Positions 54,704 through 62,451 of a stretch of 64,000 bases of DNA are shown here, piece after piece. The stretch is from Lachnospiraceae bacterium. GTDB lineage: Bacteria > Bacillota > Clostridia > Lachnospirales > Lachnospiraceae. Position numbers and translations under genes: made by a program. The notes beneath the pieces are model-generated. The model did no database searches, was not told the DNA's origin, and was given only the letters and a program-made list of their open reading frames with translations. Numbering within the stretch: the first letter of the stretch is position 1; each line of letters starts with the position of its first letter. The stretch spans positions 1-64,000 of the forward strand of contig JAAWOU010000002.1 of NCBI GenBank assembly GCA_022799755.1, given 5' to 3'.

Positions 54704-55771
54704 ATGATGACTTTTATTTTGTTCATTGTGATATTCGGGGTGGTGGTCATAGCCCATGAATTCGGACATTTCCTGCTGGCCAAGGCAAACGGCATCCATG
54801 TGGTGGAGTTTGCCGTGGGCATGGGCCCCACTCTTTGGTCCGTTCCGAAAAATGGCACGAAGTATTCGCTGAAGCTGTTCCCCATTGGGGGCGCCTGCAT
54901 GTTCGAGGGCGAGGACGGACTGCTGACCAAGGAGGGGGAGGAGAGCGAGGGATCTTTTCTGAAAGCCAGCGTGTGGAGCAGGATTTCCACGGTTCTGGCA
55001 GGGCCGGTCTTCAATTTCATCCTCGCGTTCGCCATCGCGCTGATCATGGTGAACATGACGGGCATCATAGCGATTCGCGACCCCGTTGCCTCCAAGGTGG
55101 CGGAGGGCGGAGGCGCCCAGGCGGCCGGACTTATGGATGGGGACCGGATCCTGTCCATCAACGGCGAGAAAGTGCGGCTGTTTAGTGAGATTCCCCTCTA
55201 TATGCAGACATCCTACACAGGCGGCGATCTGGAAGTGGTCTATGAGCGGGACGGCAATGCGTATACGGCCGTGATAACGCCTCAGCAGGACGCCACAACC
55301 GGAATTTACCTGCTGGGGATATCCAATGACGCGTTTCTGCAGCCCAAAGGGGTGGAGACCTTTAAATACGCCTGGTATGAGATGCGCTATTCCGTAAAAG
55401 CCACCTATAAGAGCCTGGGAATGATATTCCGGGGCCGGGTCAGCCGCCAGGATATCGCCGGGCCTGTGGGCATTGCGGTGAATGTGGTGGGCAAGACCTA
55501 CGATGAGGCCAAGGAGTACGGCTGGCAGAGCGTGCTGCTGAGCATGCTGAACATCACCCTGATGCTGTCGGTGAACCTGGGAATCCTGAATCTACTGCCG
55601 GTGCCTGCGCTGGACGGGGGCAGGCTGGTATTTCTGCTGCTGGAGGTCATCCGGGGGAAGCCTGTGCCGCCGGAGAAAGAGGGCATGATTCACTTCGTGG
55701 GGCTTATGTTCTTTATGGTGCTGATGGTGGTGATTTTCTTCAATGATCTGTCCAATATTTTTATGAAATAA
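54704..55771 (+). CDS. rseP: RIP site-2 metalloprotease
   Basis: A 355-residue intramembrane protease (M50), the RseP/RasP class, cutting anti-sigma factors and leftover signal peptides. The zinc site HEFGH is at residues 18-22, a PDZ domain spans about 130-210, and LLPVPALDGGRL gives the third ligand region. Four transmembrane segments are visible. TTGGGAGG precedes ATG 54704. It is the last gene of the envelope operon; a 232-base gap without a gene follows. Confidence 0.95.
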   Translation: MMTFILFIVIFGVVVIAHEFGHFLLAKANGIHVVEFAVGMGPTLWSVPKNGTKYSLKLFPIGGACMFEGEDGLLTKEGEESEGSFLKASVWSRISTVLAGPVFNFILAFAIALIMVNMTGIIAIRDPVASKVAEGGGAQAAGLMDGDRILSINGEKVRLFSEIPLYMQTSYTGGDLEVVYERDGNAYTAVITPQQDATTGIYLLGISNDAFLQPKGVETFKYAWYEMRYSVKATYKSLGMIFRGRVSRQDIAGPVGIAVNVVGKTYDEAKEYGWQSVLLSMLNITLMLSVNLGILNLLPVPALDGGRLVFLLLEVIRGKPVPPEKEGMIHFVGLMFFMVLMVVIFFNDLSNIFMK

Positions 55772-56003
55772 CAGGGCGGATTTCGCGTTCGGAGGAGGCG
55801 GGAAAGGCAGCGGCATATGCCATGGGAACCCTTTTCCGCCCGGGACCGAAAGCTTTTTTCTATCAATTTCAACTAAGGCTCTCTGTCGGGGAGGGCTGTC
55901 ATGAATTCTGAGCTGTAATCGGATTTTTCACATTTTTCAGACAAGCAATTATGACATGCATGTATCTGGGCATTTGTCTGCGCACTGAGATGGGGGCTTG
56001 CAT

Positions 56004-56888
56004 ATGAAATACGAGAGGCTGGACCGCAGAGGCAGGGAGCGGTATCTGGACAGGGTCGTGCTGGCCGGGCGGGGGTATGTGCGCCGCAGGCTTTTGGGAC
56101 AGGGAGCGTTTTCGGACGTGTACTGCGTGGAGGAGGCGGAAAGCGGCAGGCGGTATGCCTGCAAGATCAGCGCCCGGGCAGGAATGCTGGAGCGGGAGGC
56201 GCGGACGCTGGCGGGACTGCGGCATCCCCTGTATCCGGAATTCGCGGCGTTCTGGAGAGAGGGGGAGCTGGGAATCCTGCTTCGGGAGTATGTGCAGGGG
56301 GACAGCCTGGAGGAAATGCTGAAACGGCGGCGCTTTTCCCCGGTTCAGACAGTGCGGACGGGTCTTTCGCTGGCTGAGGGACTTCTGTATCTACATGAGC
56401 TGCCGGAGAGACTGTTGTTTCGGGACGTGAAGCCTGCCAATGTGATCGTCACGGAGGACGGAGGGATCAAGCTTATCGATCTGGGCTGTGTCTGCTCCAT
56501 GGCCGGGGAAGTTGCGTCCCGCGCCGGGTCCCCGGGCTTTGCCCCGCCGGAACAGCTCAATGGCACGCGGCTTCTGACGCCGTCCTGCGACGTGTACGGA
56601 TTGGGAAAGACGCTGGAGGCCATGCTGGGGCAGGAACGCCGGGGCCGGCGGCACACCGGCGCCTGGCAGCAGGGAGGACAAAGGAGAATCGGAAGATCCT
56701 GCCCGGGACCGGGGAGGGTGATATGGCCGGGCGGCGGCCGGGGAATATCGGCGCACCCACGGGCAAGACAGCGGGCGCAGGCGCAAAAAAAGCTCCTCCG
56801 GATACTGAGGAACTGTACCCGGGAGGAGGCGGCAGAGCGCATGGCGGATATGAGGAGAGTCATGGAGGCATTTGCACGGATCCTGTAG
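56004..56888 (+). CDS. Stand-alone Ser/Thr protein kinase without transmembrane or PASTA domains
   Basis: A 294-residue Hanks-type kinase. The Gly-loop LGQGAFSDV is at about 31-39, ATP lysine Lys54 is in YACKIS, the catalytic loop is RDVKPAN (140-146) and DLG starts at Asp159 in place of DFG. The PE motif appears as APPEQL. Between MLGQERRG and LLRILRNCTREEAAERM lies an Arg/Gly/Gln-rich insert of about 60 residues, far from the kinase consensus. There is no sensor domain. ATG 56004 follows GGGGG. Whether the insert reflects a real loop or paired frameshifts is unclear. Confidence 0.85.
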   Translation: MKYERLDRRGRERYLDRVVLAGRGYVRRRLLGQGAFSDVYCVEEAESGRRYACKISARAGMLEREARTLAGLRHPLYPEFAAFWREGELGILLREYVQGDSLEEMLKRRRFSPVQTVRTGLSLAEGLLYLHELPERLLFRDVKPANVIVTEDGGIKLIDLGCVCSMAGEVASRAGSPGFAPPEQLNGTRLLTPSCDVYGLGKTLEAMLGQERRGRRHTGAWQQGGQRRIGRSCPGPGRVIWPGGGRGISAHPRARQRAQAQKKLLRILRNCTREEAAERMADMRRVMEAFARIL

Positions 56889-56894
56889 GCTCTC

Positions 56895-57590
56895 TCAAAG
56901 CGCTTTCATCAGAAGCACTCCGTCCAGAGCGCCGTAAGTCTCTACGACCTGTATGTAGTCGATGGCTTCGGGAAAGTGCATCACCATGGTGGCGGACACC
57001 GCGCAATCCTTATCCGCAGGATTGGAGCGGCTCATCTCCAGGTTCGTAATGGTGCAGCCTTTCTCCCCCGCCAGGGTCATGAACGCGCTCAGGGCGCTTA
57101 ATTTGGTGAATTCCACATAGAGGGGAACGGTTTTGGCATGGGTCTGGAGTCTTCTGTCCACGAAGCGCAGAATCTGGATCGAGATCCAGAGAGCGGCGAA
57201 GCAGACCACGGCTCCCGAGTAAAAGCCTGCGCCCAGCGCCAGGCCGATGCAGGCCACGGCCCAGAGTCCGGCCGCAGTGGTCAGCCCCTTTACCTGATTC
57301 TGCCTGGTGACCAGTATGGTGCCTGCGCCCAGAAAACCGATGCCGCTGACCACCTGGGCACCGATGCGGCTGGCATCGGAGGAGCCCGTGATATCCGTCA
57401 CATAGATTCCCACCATCATGGCCAGGGCGGAGCCCAGACACACCACCATATAGGTGCGGAATCCCGCGGGCAGATGCTTTTTCTCGCGCCCATACCCCAG
57501 GACACCGCCGAACACCATGGCGAGAAACAAACGGACCAGAACGGAGAAAAAGTTGAGTTCATACAGTATCTGGCAGAGCATGTTTATCAT
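56895..57590 (-). CDS. MgtC/SapB family membrane protein
   Basis: A 231-residue protein with four to five N-terminal transmembrane helices and a cytoplasmic ACT-like C-terminus. Family motifs are RLFLAMVFGGVLGYGRE, GFRTYMVVCLGSALAMMVG and RIGAQVVSGIGFLGAGTI. MgtC proteins affect magnesium homeostasis and ATP synthase in pathogens; in Firmicutes the role is unclear. AAGGAAGGG precedes the ATG at 57590. It faces the kinase gene convergently with six bases between stops. Confidence 0.9.
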   Translation of the reverse strand: MINMLCQILYELNFFSVLVRLFLAMVFGGVLGYGREKKHLPAGFRTYMVVCLGSALAMMVGIYVTDITGSSDASRIGAQVVSGIGFLGAGTILVTRQNQVKGLTTAAGLWAVACIGLALGAGFYSGAVVCFAALWISIQILRFVDRRLQTHAKTVPLYVEFTKLSALSAFMTLAGEKGCTITNLEMSRSNPADKDCAVSATMVMHFPEAIDYIQVVETYGALDGVLLMKAL

Positions 57591-57626
57591 TTGTAACCCT
57601 TCCTTAAACTTTTATGATATTCCGAT

Positions 57627-57638
57627 GACGCATGCGTC
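57627..57638 (-). promoter_or_regulatory. GACGCATGCGTC palindrome upstream of mgtC
   Basis: A perfect 12-base palindrome 36 bases upstream of the mgtC start, next to a CCGGCAT/ATGCCGG hairpin at about 57648-57672. A possible operator; the binding factor is unknown. Confidence 0.35.
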
Positions 57639-57719
57639 TTAATTTCCCGGCATCCGGCGTTCGTATGCCGGTTCCTTTTGCTTTTCTTATTCTATTATGA
57701 GACCGGAGGCAAAGCAAGT

Positions 57720-58583
57720 CTAATGCAATTTATCGTCCGGTAAAAGCTTTGCCAAAAACTTCGCCGCCTCCGCATACAAAACCGGCGAGGTCTGCGGATA
57801 TGTAAGCTCCTGGGGGAGCGTGTCAAACAGCCCGGTCTCTCTTATTTCGCTTTCGGGAAGCTCACCCGGTGAGCGGACCACCGCAAGGAAGACCATTCCG
57901 TTTGAGCAGTCCCGGGAGTTGAACCCCCAATAGTCGCACACGGGATAAATGCGGGCATCCCTGATACCGCTTTCCTCAAAAAGCTCACGCTTCGCGCATT
58001 CGAGAGGCGTTTCGCCCTCTTCGATGTGACCGCCCTGGGTTTCCCAAGTGCTGCGATCCCTGTGCCTTGAGAGGAGCCATTTGCCCTGATACCAGGTACA
58101 GACAACCGTGTACTTATATTGCGCAAGGGAGTCGAGCGGATAAACTCTGCATCGGAGGTCCCGGCGGAGAGGTTTGGGATCAACCGCCGAAGCATTGGGA
58201 TCAATACCCAGCTCCCTGCATTTTTCCATGGCAAGGTCGTGACCCTGCAAGGCCGCCTTTCGATACCAAAAGACCGCCTGCTCCATATCCCGCTCCACGC
58301 CTGTGGCATCCTCGTAAAACCAGGCGAGATTATACTGGCCGTCACGATCTCCGTGGTGGGCGGCTCTGCGAGTCCAATAAACCGCTTTTTCAAGGTCTTT
58401 CTCTGTGCCCAGACCGTCGTAATAGAAATACCCGACCTGACACTCGGCCAGAGGATAACCCTGCCTGGCGAGAGCCAGATGTCCCTCAAAGCATTTTTGG
58501 TACTGCCGTGTTTGAAAATATTTTTTGATCAGCTCGTTGCAGATCTGGAGCTCTCTGCAGGGCTTGTAGTATTGTTCTGACAT
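57720..58583 (-). CDS. Sel1-repeat protein fused to a Nudix hydrolase
   Basis: A 287-residue two-domain protein. The N-terminal half has Sel1-like repeats: YPLAECQVGYFYYDGLG, KAVYWTRRAAHHGDRDGQYNLAWFYEDATG and KAALQGHDLAM. The C-terminal half (about 155-280) is Nudix, with GGHIEEGETPLECAKRELFEESG matching the box in overlapping parts (ECAKRELFEESG). Sel1 units usually mediate protein contacts, so the hydrolase may be recruited to a partner; inference. ATG 58583 is chosen; ATG 58595 is also possible. TATAAT lies about 25-30 bases upstream. Confidence 0.8.
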   Translation of the reverse strand: MSEQYYKPCRELQICNELIKKYFQTRQYQKCFEGHLALARQGYPLAECQVGYFYYDGLGTEKDLEKAVYWTRRAAHHGDRDGQYNLAWFYEDATGVERDMEQAVFWYRKAALQGHDLAMEKCRELGIDPNASAVDPKPLRRDLRCRVYPLDSLAQYKYTVVCTWYQGKWLLSRHRDRSTWETQGGHIEEGETPLECAKRELFEESGIRDARIYPVCDYWGFNSRDCSNGMVFLAVVRSPGELPESEIRETGLFDTLPQELTYPQTSPVLYAEAAKFLAKLLPDDKLH

Positions 58584-58607
58584 TACGTTCACCATGCTTT
58601 CATGCCT

Positions 58608-58637
58608 ATTATAACATGAGTCCCCTCTTTCTGTCAG
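58608..58637 (-). promoter_or_regulatory. Promoter of the Sel1-Nudix gene
   Basis: On the minus strand, CTGACA and TATAAT spaced 18, with the -10 box only about 25 bases before the start codon, implying a very short leader. Confidence 0.6.
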
Positions 58638-58673
58638 CCCTCTTTTTATGCCGTGATAACGGATGCCCGCTTT

Positions 58674-58706
58674 ATTACTGTTTGCGGCTTCGCTGCTCAC
58701 AGCAAC
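58674..58706 (-). repeat. Dispersed 33-bp hairpin repeat, copy 3
   Basis: On the minus strand it begins GTTGCTGTGAGCAGCGAAG and continues GCCGCAAACAG, close to copy 2. It lies in the 317-base divergent gap between the Sel1-Nudix and blaI genes, which otherwise holds only promoters. Confidence 0.7.
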
Positions 58707-58827
58707 GTGATACACACATACAAAAGAATGCAAAATGCGCAACGATGCGGTCCTGGAGCTTGAGGGATACGGACCGTGCCTGGAGGGAAGTTTGGGAACG
58801 AGTTTGGGAAAGAAACAGAATTTTGAG

Positions 58828-58856
58828 TTGACAAAGCAGAAATGGAAATGTATAAT
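58828..58856 (+). promoter_or_regulatory. blaI/M56 operon promoter, full consensus
   Basis: TTGACA and TATAAT separated by exactly 17 bases, the strongest promoter in the window. Confidence 0.85.
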
Positions 58857-58866
58857 TTAACTGTGT

Positions 58867-58876
58867 TACAAGTGTA
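58867..58876 (+). promoter_or_regulatory. BlaI/MecI-type operator
   Basis: TACA-AG-TGTA fits the TACA-NN-TGTA operator of BlaI/MecI repressors and lies ten bases after the -10 box, consistent with autorepression. Confidence 0.72.
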
Positions 58877-58900
58877 GAACGGAGAGGGGGAAAAGGAATC

Positions 58901-59284
58901 ATGAGGACAGTCAATTTTAAGATTTCCGACGCAGAACTTGAGGTAATGAGAATTCTCTGGCGGGAGAAACAGGCGGTATCTTTCGGCGATATCCGCACAG
59001 AACTGAGCGAAAAAACAGGCTGGGAGAAATCCACCATTGCAACACTTATAAGACGCCTGCAGAAAAAAGGCGCTGTTTCGGTTCGGGAGAAAGAGGTTCA
59101 TTACTATATGCCGAATCTGACAAAAGAAGACTATATGATGCAAAAGAAGAGGAGCCTGATAGACAAGCTTTATGACGGCAGTACAAAGAATTTTGTTGCG
59201 GCCCTCTGCCAGAGCGGGGAACTTACGGAAGCGGATATCGATGAACTGAAAATGTATTTCCAAATGGGGGGCGGGAATAAATGA
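58901..59284 (+). CDS. BlaI/MecI/CopY family repressor
   Basis: A 127-residue winged-helix repressor. ISDAELEVMRILWREKQAV opens the family domain and GWEKSTIATLIRRLQKKGAV is the recognition region, followed by a dimerising helical tail. In BlaR/MecR systems the partner protease triggers cleavage of this repressor. GGAGAGGGGG precedes ATG 58901. It overlaps the M56 protease gene by four bases (ATGA) and probably represses its own strong promoter through the TACA-AG-TGTA site. Confidence 0.94.
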   Translation: MRTVNFKISDAELEVMRILWREKQAVSFGDIRTELSEKTGWEKSTIATLIRRLQKKGAVSVREKEVHYYMPNLTKEDYMMQKKRSLIDKLYDGSTKNFVAALCQSGELTEADIDELKMYFQMGGGNK

Positions 59285-60588
59285 CGGTTGGTGAAGCATA
59301 TTGCGCAGAGATCATCAAGCTTCTTTTTTCTATGACATTTACAGGCAGCATCATATCACTTGTTCTGTTTTTCCTAAAACCGGTTATGAAAGGTAAGCTG
59401 CCGCAATCGTTCCAATATTATATGTGGCTTTCGGCAGTGACAGCCTTGCTGCTGCCCCTGTCAAGAATCATTGTGATTCCAAAAACGGATGCTTCGGCAG
59501 TATCGCCGCCGCATGATATTGCGCGGCAGATTTCTGATGCGGTGTCTGAAAAGCTTGCAAATCCTGCATTCGTGATGCGGCCGACTTTTCTTCCGGGTAC
59601 CGCGGTTATTTTATACGCGATCTGGCAGTCAGGAATGATTCTTGTCCTTGGATTTCATATTTTATGCTATGTGTCTTATGTCCGAAAGCTAAGCAGGCAT
59701 AATATCAGTGCCGACCAGAAGGAAAGGGGGCTGGCAGTTCGCCTGTCAGGAAAGAAAAAAGCGCTGCGGTTATATAAGAACGCAATGGTGAACACCCCCA
59801 TTTTAATTGGGTTCTTCCGCCCTGCGGTTATCCTGCCTGACAGAAAATATGAAGATGTGAAGCTGCGGAATATTCTCCTGCATGAGATGACACACAAAAA
59901 AAGGCATGATATTTTCATTAAGTGGCTGTTGATTTTGGCCGGGGCAGTCCACTGGTTTAATCCGCTTGTCTATTTCATGCGGCGGGAGATGAATAAAGCA
60001 TGTGAATTAGCCTGTGACGAATTTGTCATAAAGGGATTTGACAGGAATGAAATGCAGCAGTATGGCGATACCTTGATCGCAGTCGCTGCCGATTCCGTCA
60101 GAAAGATACCCCTTTTAATCGCTATGTTTGAAGACAAAAAGAATCTGAAAGAGAGGTTAGGAGCCATTATGAAACATAAAAGATATTCCAAAAGAACAGT
60201 GATTGCAGCAAGTGTTATTTTAGCTACTGTTATGTGTGTTATTTTCGGAATTTGTGCATTATTCAGCGCACAAGACGGATATGCTTACATGGATAAGTAT
60301 TCTCTCGAAGACAAAATGCAAATAAAAGAGAGTGAATTGGGAAGAGCTTTGTATCATTATGATAAAGAGAATATTGATTCGGCAATTGTGCATTTACAGT
60401 ATTCAGATGATGGCGAAATCACCAGGGTCTATACCTATATTACAGGCCGGGAAAAAAATCCTGATACTGAAATGCTGAGCGGAATCATAGCTTTCATATC
60501 TGAAGATCTTGGCTTGGACATCTCTAATATAAGCCTGGATTATATAGATGCCGAAACATTGACTCTGAGGGCAAGCGTAGGGGAATGA
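59281..60588 (+). CDS. M56 family membrane metalloprotease, BlaR1-like, without penicillin-sensor domain
   Basis: A 435-residue membrane protease. Helices at about 12-33, 45-62 and 105-130 precede the cytoplasmic zinc domain with HEMTH at 201-205 and ELACDE. A fourth helix (VIAASVILATVMCVIFGICALF) leads to an external domain of only about 100 residues. BlaR1 would have a 250-residue penicillin-binding domain there with STYK and KTG; these are absent, so the signal sensed is different. It is coupled to the repressor gene upstream. Confidence 0.9.
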   Translation: MTVGEAYCAEIIKLLFSMTFTGSIISLVLFFLKPVMKGKLPQSFQYYMWLSAVTALLLPLSRIIVIPKTDASAVSPPHDIARQISDAVSEKLANPAFVMRPTFLPGTAVILYAIWQSGMILVLGFHILCYVSYVRKLSRHNISADQKERGLAVRLSGKKKALRLYKNAMVNTPILIGFFRPAVILPDRKYEDVKLRNILLHEMTHKKRHDIFIKWLLILAGAVHWFNPLVYFMRREMNKACELACDEFVIKGFDRNEMQQYGDTLIAVAADSVRKIPLLIAMFEDKKNLKERLGAIMKHKRYSKRTVIAASVILATVMCVIFGICALFSAQDGYAYMDKYSLEDKMQIKESELGRALYHYDKENIDSAIVHLQYSDDGEITRVYTYITGREKNPDTEMLSGIIAFISEDLGLDISNISLDYIDAETLTLRASVGE

Positions 60589-60685
60589 GCCGAAAAATAT
60601 TTGATTGGAGAGGGGGGAATGCCAACGAAAATGTGATTGTTGTAGATAGGTAGATATTGGATTGTTATTTTGGAAAGGAGAGGAA
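60589..60685 (+). other. Spacer after the M56 gene
   Basis: An AT-rich spacer ending in a strong GGAAAGGAGAGG site for the interrupted small gene that follows. No terminator is seen, so the small gene may belong to the blaI/M56 transcript. Confidence 0.4.
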
Positions 60686-60889
60686 ATGAAAAAATTATTA
60701 CAAAGTGTTTCAACGTGATTGTGTGCAATATTTATTGTGGTATCGCCGATGGAGGTCAAAGCAGAAAGCCTTACTGAGCAAAGACCTGTATACTACGATA
60801 CAGAACAAGGCAGATTCGTTAACAATCTTGAGGAGTACATGTCACAGTTAAATGATGGGGTGATTCAATGTCAGTTAGTTAAGTATTAG
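60686..60889 (+). pseudogene. Small secreted protein gene interrupted by an in-frame TGA
   Basis: An excellent GGAAAGGAGAGG site and ATG start a 68-codon frame. Codon 11 (60716-60718) is TGA; reading through gives MKKLLQSVST-x-LCAIFIVVSP and then MEVKAES, a normal signal peptide with an Ala-type cleavage site. A mature part of about 40 residues follows, ending with TAG 60887. A single substitution would restore it. It directly follows the M56 gene and could once have been an exported signal or target of that system; inference. Confidence 0.6.
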
Positions 60890-60962
60890 ATTCTGCTATA
60901 GGGGTCTAACCTAAATTTTTATGAAAAATCAAAAAATGGTTGACAAAAACGCTAAAATGTGC

Positions 60963-61007
60963 GGCCGCGCTCACTACTGATGAAATTTAGAGGTAGTGAG
61001 CGCGGCC
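60963..61007. repeat. Perfect 15-bp inverted repeat
   Basis: GGCCGCGCTCACTAC (60963-60977) and GTAGTGAGCGCGGCC (60993-61007) are exact reverse complements around a 15-base AT-rich loop. Confidence 0.85.
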
Positions 61008-61041
61008 CTTTGGTCAGAGGATAAAACCATCTAACCAAAGG
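61007..61041. repeat. Hairpin adjoining the 15-bp inverted repeat
   Basis: CCTTTGGT (61007-61014) pairs with ACCAAAGG (61034-61041); inner GGAT/ATC pairs can extend it. It abuts the previous repeat. Confidence 0.6.
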
Positions 61042-61061
61042 AGGCGGTAGTGTTTTTAATT

Positions 61062-61190
61062 TTGTGTCTTTGCCTTTCCACCTTATTCCAGAGGCCGGGT
61101 GTGGGCGGAGCCCACGAAGCCTTGTAAATGCTGGATTTCTTGGTATTTTAATGGACATAAATCCTCGTCAGAAAAAACACAAAGACACAA
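61062..61190. repeat. Long-range 11-bp inverted repeat
   Basis: TTGTGTCTTTG (61062-61072) and CAAAGACACAA (61180-61190) are perfect complements enclosing 107 bases that contain a GC hairpin. They could be ends of a small mobile repeat or the closing stem of an RNA. Confidence 0.6.
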
Positions 61191-61349
61191 GATTATTTAC
61201 ACCCTCGCTTTCAGGGTTCCGGTCACTGTTGTTTTCTGCATAATATCGCACATCCTCAGCATTTCTGCTTCTTAGATATAAAATCCCGAAATACCAATAC
61301 TTTCTTCTAAATCAAGTCTGTCCCCTGAATGCTATATTGTCTGTAGATT

Positions 61350-62213
61350 TTATTCTTTTTGAAGTTTTAATATCGTTTCTTTAGAAAGCCTTGAGTATTT
61401 AATGATTTTTTCTAGCGGCTCATTATTCAGCAACATCTCTTTAGCTGTCTCAATCCTTTCGTCATGCCTTTCACTTTCCACATATGAACGCATGATTTCC
61501 TCCTCATCATACAATAACATCATGATATCCACTACCTCCTTCTCTTTGCTGCTCAAATACTCTTTCAGTACATTTCTGTCCTTACAGATACGAATCGCTT
61601 CCAAGACAGCCTCCTGTGTTCTCCCGTGAAGCGCCATCTGCTCGTTGCATACTTTTGTAAACATGACATACTGATTGGTAATATCCCCCTCTTCACCATC
61701 ATATATCATCTTTACTTTTACATCAATACAGCTCTGTTTTCCATCGAAGAACTCCTGTGCCAGTGAAACCTCCGCAGGCCTCGTCGTTCTGTCACCGGTA
61801 TAGATTACATAAATCTCAGGTACTGGTATTTTTACTTTTTTGCTCTTGTAGAGATTTTGACTGGTTCGGCTAAAATAATCGTGGTAGGTCTGCACCATAT
61901 ACATCAATGCTCGGATAATGATATTCATCGTCCAGGTTGACTGTGCTTCCGCCAAGATTACCATTCTGTGTTCAACAATAAAACCCAAGTCATTATTATA
62001 TATATTATCTGTCAGCACATTCTTGATGGTGATGTCTGTCAGCTTATCTTCTGTAGTATCAGTATCTTCTGGATGGAGCGCTTTATACAGCTGCAACAGG
62101 TACTTTTTATCCTGAAACAGGTTTGTGAAGACGCTGTCCTTGATTGTACGCTTCATCACATCCGCACGTTGCTGTTGTCCTTCTCCCAAAGATACAGCAT
62201 TGTTATCCGCCAT
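61350..62213 (-). CDS. Rpn family recombination-promoting nuclease / PD-(D/E)XK transposase-like protein
   Basis: A 287-residue Rpn-type protein. The N-terminus has KDSVFTNLFQDKKYLLQLYKALH; the nuclease core LGFIVEHRMVILAEAQST holds the acidic residue and E-x-Q of the PD-(D/E)XK fold; TWTMNIIIRALMYM and EIYVIYTGDR follow. The tail contains EKEVVDIMMLLYDEEE. Rpn proteins are DNA nucleases that promote recombination and are linked to defence-like roles. The gene is AT-rich, standing between an inverted-repeat block and an IS remnant. Confidence 0.88.
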   Translation of the reverse strand: MADNNAVSLGEGQQQRADVMKRTIKDSVFTNLFQDKKYLLQLYKALHPEDTDTTEDKLTDITIKNVLTDNIYNNDLGFIVEHRMVILAEAQSTWTMNIIIRALMYMVQTYHDYFSRTSQNLYKSKKVKIPVPEIYVIYTGDRTTRPAEVSLAQEFFDGKQSCIDVKVKMIYDGEEGDITNQYVMFTKVCNEQMALHGRTQEAVLEAIRICKDRNVLKEYLSSKEKEVVDIMMLLYDEEEIMRSYVESERHDERIETAKEMLLNNEPLEKIIKYSRLSKETILKLQKE

Positions 62214-62451
62214 CTGTCCACATCCTTTCCACCCTGATTGGTTACATAATCCTACCTATGTATTAATAGTACCATAATCTCTGCCGTCTTTCAATGAAAT
62301 TTACTATACATCATAAGCAGCATTACGATAAACGCATCAATTTTCCATCTTTACCCTATTGACTTTTTTGTAAATTTCTGCATACCCCGTCCATTTCTGA
62401 TACATTTATGGTATAATGAATTACATATTATGTAATACCTTGGAGGCTATC

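Larger units (their letters stand above)
60890..61349. other. Structured AT/GC-mosaic gap with nested inverted repeats
   Basis: No convincing gene in 460 bases. Three inverted repeats occupy 60963-61190, and a further GTGGGC/GCCCAC hairpin lies near 61098-61112. A minus-strand frame across the repeats (61158-60952) has no recognisable product and is probably accidental. The last 150 bases are AT-rich with nothing recognised. Confidence 0.5.

Noticed and set aside
59281..60588. Beta-lactam sensor BlaR1/MecR1
   Set aside because: The external penicillin-binding domain with STYK and KTG motifs is missing; only the M56 protease part is shared.
60952..61158. 68-codon minus-strand frame across the inverted repeats
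   Set aside because: It runs through palindromic DNA, has a Pro/Arg-rich chance composition and no convincing ribosome site.
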